From Pseudolabrys sp. FHR47 (lineage in GTDB: Bacteria; Pseudomonadota; Alphaproteobacteria; Rhizobiales; Xanthobacteraceae), in the NCBI RefSeq assembly GCF_005153485.1, contig NZ_CP039740.1, forward strand, positions 310,001 through 374,000: a stretch of DNA of 64,000 nucleotides, in the 5' to 3' direction. The notes beneath the pieces were generated by a model. It was not told the origin of the DNA. It did not search any database and saw only the letters and a program-made list of their open reading frames with translations. The position numbers and the translations under genes were made by a program. Below are positions 44,079 to 55,406 of this stretch, piece after piece. How positions within the stretch are numbered: the first letter of the stretch is position 1; every line of letters begins with the position of its first letter.

Positions 44079-44294
44079 ATGTCACATGTGCAGCACAGTC
44101 AGAGCATTCCGCGCGACCGCGGCATCGTCGACTGCCTCAAGTGCAACACGCCGATCTTTATCGCCAAGCCCGGCAGCGTGGCGATGGAGTTCTCCGTGCC
44201 GTGTCCGAAATGCGGCCATCGCGGCATGTACTTCAAGCGCATGATGCGCGGGGAAAACGAACAGCCCGAACGCCGCAAGGCGCCGCGGGAGTGA
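44079..44294 (+). CDS. Small zinc-ribbon protein
   Basis: A 71-residue protein with two CxxC pairs, DCLKCNTP (Cys19, Cys22) and VPCPKCGHRG (Cys42, Cys45), spaced as in a zinc ribbon. The tail is rich in Arg, Glu and Pro. I do not recognise a named family; similar small proteins occur in Bradyrhizobium-type genomes. The start at 44079 has no SD but lies 15 nt after a mini-ORF with a strong SD. It could bind nucleic acid or a protein partner. Confidence 0.72.
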   Translation: MSHVQHSQSIPRDRGIVDCLKCNTPIFIAKPGSVAMEFSVPCPKCGHRGMYFKRMMRGENEQPERRKAPRE

Positions 44295-44316
44295 AGGTGC
44301 GGTTCGCGCGTCGCTC

Positions 44317-44389
44317 GTAGCCCGCATGGAGCGAAGCGCAATGCGGGGCGGCCGCTCCCGGATTTCGCTGCGCTACATCCGGGCTACAA
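44317..44389. repeat. Dispersed palindromic repeat, family C copy 1
   Basis: GTAGCCCGCATGGAGCGAAG with CGCAATGCGGG on the left and CCCGGATTTCGCTGCGCTAC with ATCCGGGCTAC on the right form an imperfect inverted pair. A second copy of this family lies at about 54.83-54.91 kb. Confidence 0.8.
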
Positions 44390-44405
44390 GCTGTGCTTCC
44401 GCACT

Positions 44406-45407
44406 TTACAACATGCTCGGCAAGACTCTGTCCGGCGGCCGATGGCCGTCCATGAAGGTCTTGATGTTGATGATGACCTTCTCGCCCATGTCGACGCGGC
44501 CTTCGAGCGTTGCCGAGCCCATATGCGGCAGCAACGTCACCTTGCCGGCCTTGGCGAGCTTGACCAGCTTCGGATTGACCGCCGGCTCATGCTCGAACAC
44601 GTCGAGACCGGCACCGGCGAGTTCGCTGGCTTCGAGCATCCGCGCCAACGCATTCTCGTCGATGACTTCGCCGCGCGCCGTGTTGACGATGTAGGCCTCG
44701 GGCCGCAGCATCTTCAGTCGCCGCGCCGACAGAAGATGGAACGTCGCCGGCGTGTGCGGGCAGTTCACCGACACGATGTCCATGCGGGCGAGCATCTGGT
44801 CGAGGCTTTCCCAATAGGTCGCGTCGAGCTCTTCTTCGATCTTCGGCGCCACCTTGCGGCGGTTGTGATAGTGCACCTGCAGGCCGAAGGCGCGGGCGCG
44901 CCGCGCCACCGCCTGGCCGATGCGGCCCATGCCGATGATGCCAAGACGCTTGCCCCAGATGCGGTGGCCGAGCATCCAGGTCGGCGACCAGCCATTCCAG
45001 TCCTTGTCGGAGATCAGCACCTGCGCGCCTTCGGCAAGGCGCCGCGGCACGGCGAGAATCAGCGCCATGGTCATGTCGGCGGTATCTTCGGTCAGCACGC
45101 CCGGCGTGTTGGTCACGGTGATACCGCGCTGAGCCGCGGTGGCGACATCGATATTGTCGACGCCGTTGCCGAAATTGGCGATCAGCCGCAATTGCTCGCC
45201 GGCCTTGGACAGGAGCGCCGAGTCGATCTTGTCGGTCACGGTCGGGACCAGCACGTCGGCGGTCTTGACCGCCTCGGCGAGGTCAGCCGCGCTCATCGGC
45301 CTGTCGTCGGCGTTGAGGCGGACATCGAACAGTTCCCGCATCCTCAGCTCGATCGCTTCGGGCAGCTTGCGGGTGACGACGACGACGGGCTTCTTCTGTT
45401 TCACCAT
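44406..45407 (-). CDS. D-isomer specific 2-hydroxyacid dehydrogenase (glyoxylate/hydroxypyruvate reductase type)
   Basis: NAD(P)-dependent reduction of a 2-keto acid. The 333 residues show the substrate loop NFGNGVDNID, the dinucleotide motif GMGRIGQAVARRARAFG (about 158-174) and the catalytic Arg-Glu-His set in NTARGEVID, VFEHEP and LLPHMGSAT. The overall form matches D-glycerate dehydrogenase/glyoxylate reductase (GyaR-like). HNRR after the second strand suggests NADP preference. Exact substrate not determinable. Confidence 0.9.
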   Translation of the reverse strand: MVKQKKPVVVVTRKLPEAIELRMRELFDVRLNADDRPMSAADLAEAVKTADVLVPTVTDKIDSALLSKAGEQLRLIANFGNGVDNIDVATAAQRGITVTNTPGVLTEDTADMTMALILAVPRRLAEGAQVLISDKDWNGWSPTWMLGHRIWGKRLGIIGMGRIGQAVARRARAFGLQVHYHNRRKVAPKIEEELDATYWESLDQMLARMDIVSVNCPHTPATFHLLSARRLKMLRPEAYIVNTARGEVIDENALARMLEASELAGAGLDVFEHEPAVNPKLVKLAKAGKVTLLPHMGSATLEGRVDMGEKVIINIKTFMDGHRPPDRVLPSML

Positions 45408-45526
45408 TGGCTTCGGAACTTCGATGGATTGGGTCGAAAAGCGTGGCGTTCAGGGCTCATTAACCGCGCTGGCACAGACTGCCGGTCCGTGACTGCGAGC
45501 TTCAAATTCCTTCCGTTTCCTATCAG

Positions 45527-46093
45527 ATGGCCGAGACAACACAAAGCGTTCGGAGGCGTGTCGCCTTGAAAGTCGGTCGCGGCCTGGTAGCCGCCCTGAT
45601 TGTCGGCCTGTGCCTCGGCGCGAGCCCCGACGCGCGTGCGGCGGCCGACCTGCCGGCCGGGCCGGTCAGCGGCCTGCCGATGCCGCGCTTCGTCAGCCTT
45701 AAGTCGGACAGGACAAACGTCCGCGCCGGGCCCAACAAGGACCAGGACGTCCGGTGGGTCTATACCCGCGCCGGCATGCCGGTCGAAATCACCGCCGAAT
45801 TCGAGAATTGGCGCCGCATCCGGGACTGGGAAGGCTCGGAAGGCTGGGTCTACCACTCTTTGCTGTCCGGGCGGCGCAGCGGTGTCGTCGTGCCGTCGAA
45901 GAACGAGGAAACGGTGCCGCTCTATCAGAGCCCGGACAAGGAATCCGGGGTCATGGCCCGGCTGCAGCCCGGCGTGCTCGCCCAGATCAAGTCCTGCGAC
46001 GGCAACTGGTGCGAAATCGTGGGCAAGAGCTTCTCCGGCTACATCGTGCAGGAGCGCATCTGGGGCGCTTATCCGCACGAGAAGTTCGATTAG
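45527..46093 (+). CDS. Exported SH3-domain protein (DUF1058/SH3_4)
   Basis: A 188-residue protein with a signal peptide (basic start, hydrophobic LVAALIVGLCLGA, cleavage near ARA-A) and two bacterial SH3 domains: residues about 55-115 (LKSDRTNVRAGPNKDQDVRW) and 118-180 (VPLYQSPDKESGVMARLQPG). Such domains bind peptidoglycan or proteins in the periplasm. It is divergent from the hydroxyacid dehydrogenase gene. A Cys pair (SCDGNWC) could form a disulfide. Confidence 0.88.
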   Translation: MAETTQSVRRRVALKVGRGLVAALIVGLCLGASPDARAAADLPAGPVSGLPMPRFVSLKSDRTNVRAGPNKDQDVRWVYTRAGMPVEITAEFENWRRIRDWEGSEGWVYHSLLSGRRSGVVVPSKNEETVPLYQSPDKESGVMARLQPGVLAQIKSCDGNWCEIVGKSFSGYIVQERIWGAYPHEKFD

Positions 46094-46119
46094 CACTTGA
46101 GTGCGTCGCGCTCGGCGCG

Positions 46120-46234
46120 CTCCCTCTCCCTTTTGGGGAGAGGGTTGGGGTGAGGGGGCAAGTGACTCTCGATAGTCCGTAACCCCTCACCCGGCACGCT
46201 ACCGCGTGCCGACCTCTCCCTATGGGAGAGGTGA
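46120..46234. repeat. Dispersed palindromic repeat, family B copy 3
   Basis: CTCCCTCTCCCTTTTGGGGA plus GAGGGT, GGGGTGAGGGG, then CCCCTCACCC, and CCTCTCCCTATGGGAGAGGT. The same inner and outer inverted pairs as at 16.7 kb. It lies between the convergent SH3 and ArsR-type genes. Confidence 0.8.
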
Positions 46235-46243
46235 GAGAGAGTC

Positions 46244-46936
46244 TCACGTATCGACGCCGAAATACTCGCGAAATTTCTGCCGCCCTTTGGTCGTCACGCT
46301 CACCGCGCGCGAGCCGCTGACGCGCCTGATCCAGCCCGATGTCAGACAATGTGCGCACAAGGCCGCGCCGAGCGCGCCGCCGATATGCGGCCGTCTTTCA
46401 CTCCAGTCGAGGCAGGGCCGGCACAATATGCGTTTCGAGCGACCGGACTTGCGTGGTTCGAGTGCGATACCGAGCCGGTCGAACAAGGTCGCGCCGCCCT
46501 CGGTGACAATGCCGGCGTCCAAAGTCAATTCGATCTGGTTATTGGCGATCATCGAATCCGCCAGCGCGACGCCGAGATGGCCGGCGAGATGATCGTAACA
46601 AGTGCGCGCGGCGCGCAACGCCTTGTCGCGTGGCCCGGTGACGATGGCACGCGGGCGCGCGTCGGCCGCGACTTGCATGATGCTCTCCAGCATGCGCGCC
46701 ACCGCCGGCGAAGCCAGCCGGTGATAGCGATGACGGCCCTGCTTCTCGACAGCGATAAGTCCGCCGGCTGCGAGCTTCGTCAGATGGCCGGACGCCGTTT
46801 GCGGCGTGACATGCGCGGCTTGCGCCAGTTCGCTTGCCGTCAGCGCGCGCCCGTCCAGCAGCGCGTGCAGCATCCCGGCGCGCGCCGGATCGCCGGCAAG
46901 GCTCGCAATTTCGGTGAACGCGCCCTGGGTGGCCAT
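46244..46936 (-). CDS. ArsR-type winged-helix regulator, long form
   Basis: A 230-residue protein: N-terminal ArsR HTH (IASLAGDPARAGMLHALLDG, recognition helix TPQTASGHLTKLAAGGLI) and a C-terminal half typical of a long ArsR subgroup, with CYDHLAGHLGVALAD and CLDWSERRPHIGGALGAAL. The second half has several Cys (LCRPC and LCAHC), which could bind metal or sense redox state, but this is not shown. A 16-nt palindrome lies between it and the divergent DUF1127 gene. Confidence 0.87.
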   Translation of the reverse strand: MATQGAFTEIASLAGDPARAGMLHALLDGRALTASELAQAAHVTPQTASGHLTKLAAGGLIAVEKQGRHRYHRLASPAVARMLESIMQVAADARPRAIVTGPRDKALRAARTCYDHLAGHLGVALADSMIANNQIELTLDAGIVTEGGATLFDRLGIALEPRKSGRSKRILCRPCLDWSERRPHIGGALGAALCAHCLTSGWIRRVSGSRAVSVTTKGRQKFREYFGVDT

Positions 46937-46993
46937 GGCTGGCTCCGTGGTTATTCGTCGGCCGATATCTTAGCGCTTTAACGCACGCGATAC

Positions 46994-47009
46994 TTCGGCC
47001 TCGGCCGAA
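46994..47009. promoter_or_regulatory. Palindrome in the arsR/DUF1127 divergent region
   Basis: TTCGGCC (46994-47000) and GGCCGAA (47003-47009) are exact inverted copies around TC, 36 nt before the DUF1127 start. Possible operator or leader hairpin; no promoter boxes are clear. Confidence 0.3.
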
Positions 47010-47044
47010 ACTTCACGGGATGTGCCGCGTGCAGGATCGGCGTT

Positions 47045-47275
47045 ATGACACGACCATCGATCCTGACACGGTTTTGCTTCTGGCACCGCCGCTATCGTAC
47101 CCGGCGGCACTTGCGCGATCTGCCGGACTATCTGCTGCGCGACATCGGCATTGACGATGCAGCGCGCGACGACGAATGCGGCCAATGGTTCTGGCAAGGC
47201 GTGGTGCCTGACATTGACGACGCCTCAACAGAAAACGGGCGCCACTTGCGCGCGCCCGTTCTCAATTCGCAGTGA
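47045..47275 (+). CDS. DUF1127 family small protein
   Basis: A 76-residue basic protein with the DUF1127 core HLRDLPDYLLRDIGIDD (about 22-38). In Agrobacterium and Rhodobacter small DUF1127 proteins affect RNA turnover and phosphate or stress responses, so an RNA-linked role is possible. The last 14 codons overlap the inverted repeat that terminates irr on the other strand. Start at ATG 47045, no strong SD. Confidence 0.8.
   Translation: MTRPSILTRFCFWHRRYRTRRHLRDLPDYLLRDIGIDDAARDDECGQWFWQGVVPDIDDASTENGRHLRAPVLNSQ
47231..47260 (-). terminator. Terminator of irr inside the DUF1127 3' end
   Basis: AACGGGCGC (47234-47242) and GCGCCCGTT (47252-47260) form a 9-bp stem; on the minus strand it is followed by TTTTC. 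It starts 26 nt after the irr stop and lies within the coding region of the convergent DUF1127 gene. Confidence 0.7.
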
Positions 47276-47285
47276 GCGAGGAGCC

Positions 47286-47774
47286 TTAAACCTTGCGGCG
47301 CAACCGCACGACCACGTCGACGCGCGCGACCTCATAGCCTTCCGGCGCATCCGGCGTCTTGCCGACGATGACGTCATGGGCGGGGATGTCGAGGAGTTCG
47401 TCCTCGCCTTCGACGAAGAAGTGGTGGTGCGCCGAAGCGTTGGTGTCGAAATAGGCCTTGGTGCCGTCGACGGGTACCTGACGCAGCAGGCCGACTTCGG
47501 TGAACTGGTGCAGCGTGTTGTAAACGGTGGCGAGCGACACCGGCACCTTGGCGCGGGTCGCTTCTTCGTACAGCGCTTCGGCGGTCAGGTGGCGATCGCC
47601 CTTGCCGAACAGGATCCAGCCCAGCGCCATGCGCTGGCGGGTCGGGCGCAGACCGACGTCACGCAGCATCGATTTGACGTCGTGCCACGGGCAGCCCGTG
47701 AGCGAAGCGCGGTCGTGCGCCTCGGCGGCATCCGCCTTGGTGATCGGCAACATCGTGGTTCGGGTTTCGGTCAT
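47286..47774 (-). CDS. irr: Iron response regulator Irr (Fur family)
   Basis: Haem-sensing regulator that controls haem synthesis and iron genes in Hyphomicrobiales. The 162-residue protein has the haem regulatory motif GCPWHDV with Cys28 near the N-terminus, the Fur-family DNA-binding part GLRPTRQRMALGWILFGKG and SLATVYNTLHQF, and the second haem-binding HHH (AHHHFF). The Cys-Pro motif is the Bradyrhizobium type; Rhizobium Irr lacks it. ATG at 47774 is chosen; the frame to 47795 opens with GTG. Position before fabA matches related genomes. Confidence 0.93.
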   Translation of the reverse strand: MTETRTTMLPITKADAAEAHDRASLTGCPWHDVKSMLRDVGLRPTRQRMALGWILFGKGDRHLTAEALYEEATRAKVPVSLATVYNTLHQFTEVGLLRQVPVDGTKAYFDTNASAHHHFFVEGEDELLDIPAHDVIVGKTPDAPEGYEVARVDVVVRLRRKV

Positions 47775-48142
47775 TGGCTGGCCAAGCTCTTCCACTGATT
47801 ACGCTTCTGACACTCATTCGCAAACGCGGGGGATGCTTGGCCGGAATATAATAATCCGAAGGCCTGGCGCCACGCTGCGGGGAACAGGCGGGGCCCTCAA
47901 AAGGGAGGGCAAACCCGTTTCATTTGCAACATATCGAAGGGGGCGGCCGGGCGCAACTCCGGTAATTACCGGAGAACGCCATTTTGCCGCGCCGGTTAAG
48001 GGCTTAGGGAGCGCCTTGTCTCCCTCGCCCGACTTTGCCCCCTCAGGTCCGGTGTGTTACCCCTTTGCCGTTGAATTTGCGGCTTTCTTCGTTATGCCTC
48101 GCCCCGAGGCCGGGGTGGCCGCCAGAGCGGGATTTTTGCACG
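47775..48142. other. Intergenic region between divergent irr and fabA
   Basis: About 370 nt without a supported gene. It holds an exact TATAAT at 47847-47852 (plus strand) without a good -35, and a hairpin GCCCTC/GAGGGC (47893-47898 with 47905-47910). I found no ICE-type box (TTTAGAA-N3-TTCTAAA). It must contain the promoters of both genes, but I cannot place them. Confidence 0.5.
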
Positions 48143-48676
48143 ATGACCGAGCGCCGGAGCAGTTTTGCCTATGAGGATTTGCTGGCCTGCGGCCGCGGCG
48201 AGCTGTTCGGCCCCGGCAATGCCCAGCTGCCGCTGCCGCCGATGCTCATGTTCGACCGGATCACCGAAATCTCGGAAACTGGCGGCGAATTCGGCAAGGG
48301 CATGGTGCGCGCGGAACTCGACGTGAAGCCCGACCTCTGGTTTTTCCTCTGTCATTTCAAGGGTGACCCCGTCATGCCGGGTTGCCTCGGCCTCGACGCG
48401 CTGTGGCAGATGGTCGGTTTCTTCCTCGGCTGGCTGGGTTCGCCCGGTCGCGGCCGGGCGCTGGGCACCGGCGAGATCAAGTTCAGCGACCAGGTGCTGC
48501 CGACCGTGAAAAAGGTCGTCTACGGCGTCGATTTCAAGCGCGTGATGCGCTCCAAGCTGGTGCTGGGTATCGCGGACGGCTGGTTGGCCGCCGACGGCAA
48601 AGTGATTTACAAGGCCAGCGACCTGAAGGTCGGCCTGTTCCAGCAGGACGCGGCCTTGCAGCCGAGCGGCGCCTGA
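48143..48676 (+). CDS. fabA: 3-hydroxydecanoyl-ACP dehydratase/isomerase
   Basis: It introduces the double bond at C10 that FabB extends to make unsaturated fatty acids. The 177-residue hot-dog enzyme has the catalytic His71 in [13 protein letters not shown] and Asp85 in LGLDALWQM, as in E. coli His70/Asp84. ATG at 48143 is used; the upstream extension is not FabA-like. Together with fabB and fabI it forms the anaerobic unsaturated fatty acid set. Confidence 0.96.
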   Translation: MTERRSSFAYEDLLACGRGELFGPGNAQLPLPPMLMFDRITEISETGGEFGKGMVRAELDVKPDLWFFLCHFKGDPVMPGCLGLDALWQMVGFFLGWLGSPGRGRALGTGEIKFSDQVLPTVKKVVYGVDFKRVMRSKLVLGIADGWLAADGKVIYKASDLKVGLFQQDAALQPSGA

Positions 48677-48782
48677 GCGGGACAGTTTGGACCGCGGCAC
48701 GCCCGGGCGTCCGGCCTTGCGGACTTGCCTGTGGCGGCCAATCTGTGTGCCAATCGCCGACATTTCGTGAAGGGAAACGACG

Positions 48783-50003
48783 ATGCGACGGGTAGTCGTC
48801 ACTGGGATGGGGATCGTCTCATCCATCGGCAACAACACGCAGGAAGTTCTTGCCAGCCTGCGTGAAGCCAAGTCCGGCATCACATTCGCCACCGAATTCG
48901 CCGAACATGGCTTCCGCTGCCAGGTCTACGGCAAGCCGACGCTCGATCCGTCCGGCATGGTCGACCGGCGCGCCATGCGCTTCCTCAGCCAGGCCTCGGC
49001 CTGGAACCATGTCGCCATGGATCAGGCGATCCGCGATTCGGGCGTCGAGGAAAAGGACCTCGTCAATCCGCGGACCGGCATCATCATGGGCGCGGGCGGG
49101 CCTTCGACCGAGACCATCGTCGAGGCCGCCGACATCACGCGCAAGAACGGCTCGCCCAAGCGCATCGGTCCCTTCGCCGTGCCGAAAGCGATGTCGTCGA
49201 GCCCGTCGGCGACGCTTGCTACCTGGTTCAAGATCAAGGGCGTCAACTATTCAATCTCTTCGGCTTGCGCGACCTCGACGCATTGCATCGGCAATGCGGC
49301 CGAGATGATCCAGTGGGGCAAGCAGGACATGGTGTTCGCCGGCGGCTCGGAAGATCTGAGCTGGACCATGTCGAACCTGTTCGATGCCATGGGTGCGATG
49401 TCGTCGAAATATAACGACACGCCGGCGACCGCCTCGCGCGCTTACGATGTGAGCCGCGACGGCTTCGTCATCGCCGGCGGTGCCGGTGTTCTCGTGCTCG
49501 AAGAACTCGAACACGCCAAGGCGCGCGGCGCCAAGATCTATGCCGAAGTCGCCGGCTACGGCGCGACCTCGGACGGCTACGACATGGTGGCGCCGTCGGG
49601 CGAAGGCGCGCAGCGCTGCATGAAGCTGGCGCTGGAAACCTGCAAGGTGCCGATCGACTACATCAATCCGCATGCCACCGCGACGCCGGTCGGCGATGCC
49701 AAGGAGATCGAAGGCATCCGCGCCGTGTTCGGCGACAAGTGCCCGCCGATCTCGGCGACCAAGTCGCTGTCGGGCCACTCGCTCGGGGCCGCCGGCGTGC
49801 AGGAAGCGATCTACACGCTGCTCATGATGCAGAACGGCTTCATGTGCGAGAGCGCCAACATCAAGGATCTCGATCCCGATTTCGCCGACATGCCGATCCT
49901 GCGCGAGCGCAAGGACAATGTCCAAATCCGTGCCGCGATGTCGAACTCGTTCGGCTTCGGCGGCACCAACGGCACGTTGGTGTTCAAGCACGTTGATGCG
50001 TGA
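48783..50003 (+). CDS. fabB: 3-oxoacyl-ACP synthase I
   Basis: Condensing enzyme that elongates unsaturated acyl chains with malonyl-ACP. The 406 residues have the nucleophile Cys162 in [10 protein letters not shown] and the two His of the Cys-His-His triad in [12 protein letters not shown] and [10 protein letters not shown], with GFGGTNGTL at the C-terminus. FabB rather than FabF is supported by the fabA neighbour and the short VVVTGMG start. AAGGGAAA lies before the ATG. Confidence 0.95.
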   Translation: MRRVVVTGMGIVSSIGNNTQEVLASLREAKSGITFATEFAEHGFRCQVYGKPTLDPSGMVDRRAMRFLSQASAWNHVAMDQAIRDSGVEEKDLVNPRTGIIMGAGGPSTETIVEAADITRKNGSPKRIGPFAVPKAMSSSPSATLATWFKIKGVNYSISSACATSTHCIGNAAEMIQWGKQDMVFAGGSEDLSWTMSNLFDAMGAMSSKYNDTPATASRAYDVSRDGFVIAGGAGVLVLEELEHAKARGAKIYAEVAGYGATSDGYDMVAPSGEGAQRCMKLALETCKVPIDYINPHATATPVGDAKEIEGIRAVFGDKCPPISATKSLSGHSLGAAGVQEAIYTLLMMQNGFMCESANIKDLDPDFADMPILRERKDNVQIRAAMSNSFGFGGTNGTLVFKHVDA

Positions 50004-50025
50004 TCGCCGCGGCGAAAAATCAGTG

Positions 50026-50156
50026 ACGTCATGGCCGGGCATAGCCGTTCGAAGAACGGCGTTCTAAAGAACGCCTATGTCCCGGCCATCCACGTCTAGG
50101 AACGTGAATGAAGCAAGTCGTGGATGCCCGGCACAAGGCCGGGCATGACGACCGAG
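50026..50156. repeat. Dispersed palindromic repeat, family A variant copy 2
   Basis: GACGTCATGGCCGGGCATAG and CCCGGCCATCCACGTC on one side; GTCGTGGATGCCCGGCACAA plus GGCCGGGCATGACG on the other, with an internal GAACGGCGTTC/GAACGCC hairpin. It separates fabB from fabI. Confidence 0.8.
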
Positions 50157-50169
50157 AGGATAGAGACCT

Positions 50170-50991
50170 ATGCCGGGTTTGATGGAAGGTAAGCGCGGGC
50201 TGATCATGGGCGTGGCGAACGACCACTCGATCGCCTGGGGCATCGCGAAGACGCTGCATCAGCACGGCGCGCAGATCGCCTACACCTATCAGGGTGAGGC
50301 CCTGCTCAAGCGCATCAAGCCGCTCGCCGAGCAGACCAATTCCGACATCATCCTGCCCTGCGACGTCGAGGACATCGCCTCCGTCGACAAGGTCTGGGCG
50401 ACGCTCAAGGAGAAGTGGGGCACCATCGACTTTTTCGTCCACGCCGTCGGCTTCTCGGACAAGAACGAACTGAAGGGCCGCTTCGCCGACAACACGCGCG
50501 AGAACTTCGTTCGCACCATGGTGATCTCCTGCTTCTCCTTCGCCGAGAGCGCCAAGCGCGCGGCGGAGCTGATGCCCAATGGCGGCGCGATGGTGACGCT
50601 CACTTACAATGGCGGCGATCGCGCCATGCCCAATTATAACGTCATGGGTCTGGCCAAGGCGGCGCTGGAGTCGTCGGTGCGCTATCTCGCCGTCGACTTC
50701 GGCCACCAGAAGATCCGCGTCAACGCCATCTCGGCGGGGCCGATTCGCACGCTCGCCGGCGCCGGCATCGGCGATGCGCGCTACATGTTCGCCTTCCAGC
50801 AGAAATATTCGCCGCTCGGCCGCGGCGTCACTTTGGAAGACCTCGGCGGCTCGGGTCTCTATCTGTGTTCGGATTTGTCGACCGGCGTGACGGGCGAAAT
50901 CCATTTCGTCGATTCAGGGTACAACGTCATCGCCATGCCGCAGCCGGCGGCGCTGCGCGAGGCCGGCGGTTCGGTGGAGAACGGCGGCTGA
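50170..50991 (+). CDS. fabI: Enoyl-ACP reductase
   Basis: NADH-dependent reduction of enoyl-ACP, last step of each fatty acid cycle. The 273-residue SDR has GVANDHSIAWGIA (14-26) and the catalytic Tyr146, Tyr156 and Lys163 in TYNGGDRAMPNYNVMGLAK, the same numbering as in E. coli. CGGCGGC and GCCGCCG around its stop codon form a 7-bp hairpin without T-run. The C-terminal extension is Gly/Ala-rich. Confidence 0.96.
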   Translation: MPGLMEGKRGLIMGVANDHSIAWGIAKTLHQHGAQIAYTYQGEALLKRIKPLAEQTNSDIILPCDVEDIASVDKVWATLKEKWGTIDFFVHAVGFSDKNELKGRFADNTRENFVRTMVISCFSFAESAKRAAELMPNGGAMVTLTYNGGDRAMPNYNVMGLAKAALESSVRYLAVDFGHQKIRVNAISAGPIRTLAGAGIGDARYMFAFQQKYSPLGRGVTLEDLGGSGLYLCSDLSTGVTGEIHFVDSGYNVIAMPQPAALREAGGSVENGG

Positions 50992-51001
50992 TCGCCGCCG
51001 C

Positions 51002-52008
51002 TCAGTGCCCGTAGAGATAGATGGCGTAGGCGCTGAACAGATAAACGAGTAGCAGCGCGATGCTGACCCAGCCGATCGTGCCGCGCAGTCGTGTTGCCGG
51101 CTTGTACAACATCGCGACAATAAAAATGCCGGTCATGACGACGGCGGCGAAAGCCGTGATCGCATGCGCCGGCGACACGGCCGCGAGCAGCGGGCCTTTT
51201 GTATAAGCGATATCGTCGATCGCCAGGACCAGGATATCGAACAGGTTGCTGCCGAGCAGGTTGCCGATCGCCATGTCGACGGCGCCGAGCCGCAGCGCAC
51301 TCAGCGTCACCACCAGTTCTGGCACCGAGGTCGCAGATGCGATCAGCAGCGTGCCGACGAAGCTCTGGCGCCAGCCCATGATGTCGGCGATTTCGTTGCC
51401 TATGAAAGGCAGCCAGGTGCCTGCGACGACCACGACGGCTGCAGCGGCGCCATAACGGACCAGCGCGGCAGAAAGCAATATGCCTCGCGGCGGCGCGATG
51501 TTCGACGGTGGTCGTGGTGTGCTGCGTTCGTAGACGAATGCGGCGCGCATTGCGACGAAATAGATCAGGAGGATGATCGGCGTGTAGACCGAGATATGGA
51601 GGAACGATGCGTGCAAGCCGTTCTGGCTGAGCAGTAGCAAGGCTCCCGCCGTGCCGATCAGGATGACGCCGAAGCCGGCGGTCAGAATGTGACCTTGATC
51701 GACCCGCCGGTACATCGGCTCATCGCGGCTCAACTCGTCGAGCAGCACCAGCATAACGAGGTTGAAGACGCAACTGCCGAGCACATCGCCGACCGCGATG
51801 TCCGGCGCATCGGCGACCGTTACCGCACTGAGGCCGGTGAACAATTCCGGGAGCGACGTCGCGGTGGCCAGCAGTACCAGGCCGATCCATGACCGCGACA
51901 GGCCGGTGAGCTGCGCGATGACGTCGCCGTAACGTGTCAGCATCGGCCCGGCAAAGCCGATCGCCGCGACGCAGAGGACGAATTTGAGCCACGGCAGGAG
52001 AAGTGCGG

Positions 52009-52012
<4 letters not shown>
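51002..52012 (-). CDS. Calcium/cation antiporter (CaCA family, YrbG-like)
   Basis: A 336-residue inner-membrane exchanger with about ten membrane spans in two inverted halves. The alpha repeats are clear: ATATSLPELFTGLSAV with VGDVLGSCVFNL in the first half and ASATSVPELVVTLSAL with IGNLLGSNLFDI in the second; the two Glu of SLPE/SVPE would bind the cation. Its ATG overlaps by 4 nt the stop of a Ca2+-type P-ATPase gene, so both export systems are made together. Na+ or H+ as counter-ion is not determinable. Confidence 0.9.
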
Positions 52013-54672
<2,660 letters not shown>

Positions 54673-54784
54673 CAGGGGGGCTATCCGCGTCAACTCAGTG
54701 CAGAAGATAATAATGGCGGGCCGGCTGCATCCCTTCCTTGATACCCATCAACCGGATACCGCGCGGATTGTCGCAGATGTCCGT

Positions 54785-54910
54785 CGTCCCCAAACCTCGT
54801 TCGCCCTCGCGAAAGCGGGGACCAGTCTTGTAGCCCGGATGAAGCGCAGCGAAATCCGGGAGCGACGGATCGATCCATTCCCGGGTTGCGCTTCGCTTCA
54901 CCCGGGCTAC
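54785..54910. repeat. Degenerate family A half followed by family C copy 2
   Basis: GTCCCCAAACCTCG and CTCGCGAAAGCGGGGACCAG are the remains of a family A arm; then GTAGCCCGGATGAAGCGCAG with CGAAATCCGGG faces CCCGGGTTGCGCTTCGCTTC with ACCCGGGCTAC, a full family C element. Confidence 0.75.
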
Positions 54911-54934
54911 GAGTCCGGAGTCAGAAAATAATCC

Positions 54935-54962
54935 TTGACTATAATTCCTAGGATAGTATAGG
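54935..54962 (+). promoter_or_regulatory. Near-consensus promoter with an internal dyad
   Basis: TTGACT (54935-54940), 16-nt spacer, TATAGG (54957-54962). Between them lies TCCTAGGA (54946-54953), flanked by CTATA (54939-54943) and TATAG (54957-54961) as inverted outer arms. A repressor bound here would block the polymerase. It reads into the hairpin-rich region. Confidence 0.6.
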
Positions 54963-54964
54963 CT

Positions 54965-55310
54965 CACCCCATCCTGCTCGGCCGAGGGCGTCATCTAGAG
55001 GCGTCTTTTTGACGGAGCAGGGCGCGGTGCCCGCGGCCGGGGGAGGTAACGCAACCTCCGGGCTCGGGCGGCGACGGGGCTCCGCCCGGAGGCACTATGA
55101 CCTCCTGCAAGGAGCTTGCTGATGGTGAGCGCTACCCATCGCAAGATGGATCAGCCGCCAGAAGCGCGGCCCGTCGTCGTAACGACACCGCGATGGAGCG
55201 CCGTGGGGCGCGGGTTTCTCCGATCGCAAGGAGAGACCGCGCACCGCAAGGTGCGAAATCAAAAGAGCGCCTCGTGGCGCTCCATCCCCTCGGCGTCTCC
55301 GAGGGGAACG
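54965..55310 (+). ncRNA. Candidate structured RNA: array of stable hairpins
   Basis: No convincing gene lies between 54673 and 55482. This part contains successive hairpins: GGAGGT/ACCTCC (55042-55059), CGGGCGG/CCGCCCG (55065-55088), CTCCT-GCA-AGGAG (55102-55114), CCATC-GCAA-GATGG (55136-55149), a 13-bp stem with one bulge (55208-55242), GCACC-GCAA-GGTGC (55241-55254), GAGCGCC-TCGT-GGCGCTC (55265-55282) and CCCCTCGG-CGTCT-CCGAGGGG (55286-55306). Several share GCAA loops. An Arg/Ser-rich frame at 55116-55433 looks like a by-product. It may be a free ncRNA or the long leader of gcdH. Hypothesis only. Confidence 0.4.
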
Positions 55311-55406
55311 GAAGGGAAGGCAGGCCACCTCGGGCCTTCAAGAACAGGGGCGATGACGCATGTCCGGCGCAATCGTCCAGCGCATGGACGATGCTCGCGC
55401 GGCTCT

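Noticed and set aside
47775..48142. Irr control box (ICE) or Fur box between irr and fabA
   Set aside because: I searched by eye for TTTAGAA-N3-TTCTAAA and similar and found no match.
54965..55310. A yybP-ykoY (manganese) riboswitch for the neighbouring P-ATPase
   Set aside because: The region reads away from the ATPase, and I could not find the conserved loop sequences of that class.
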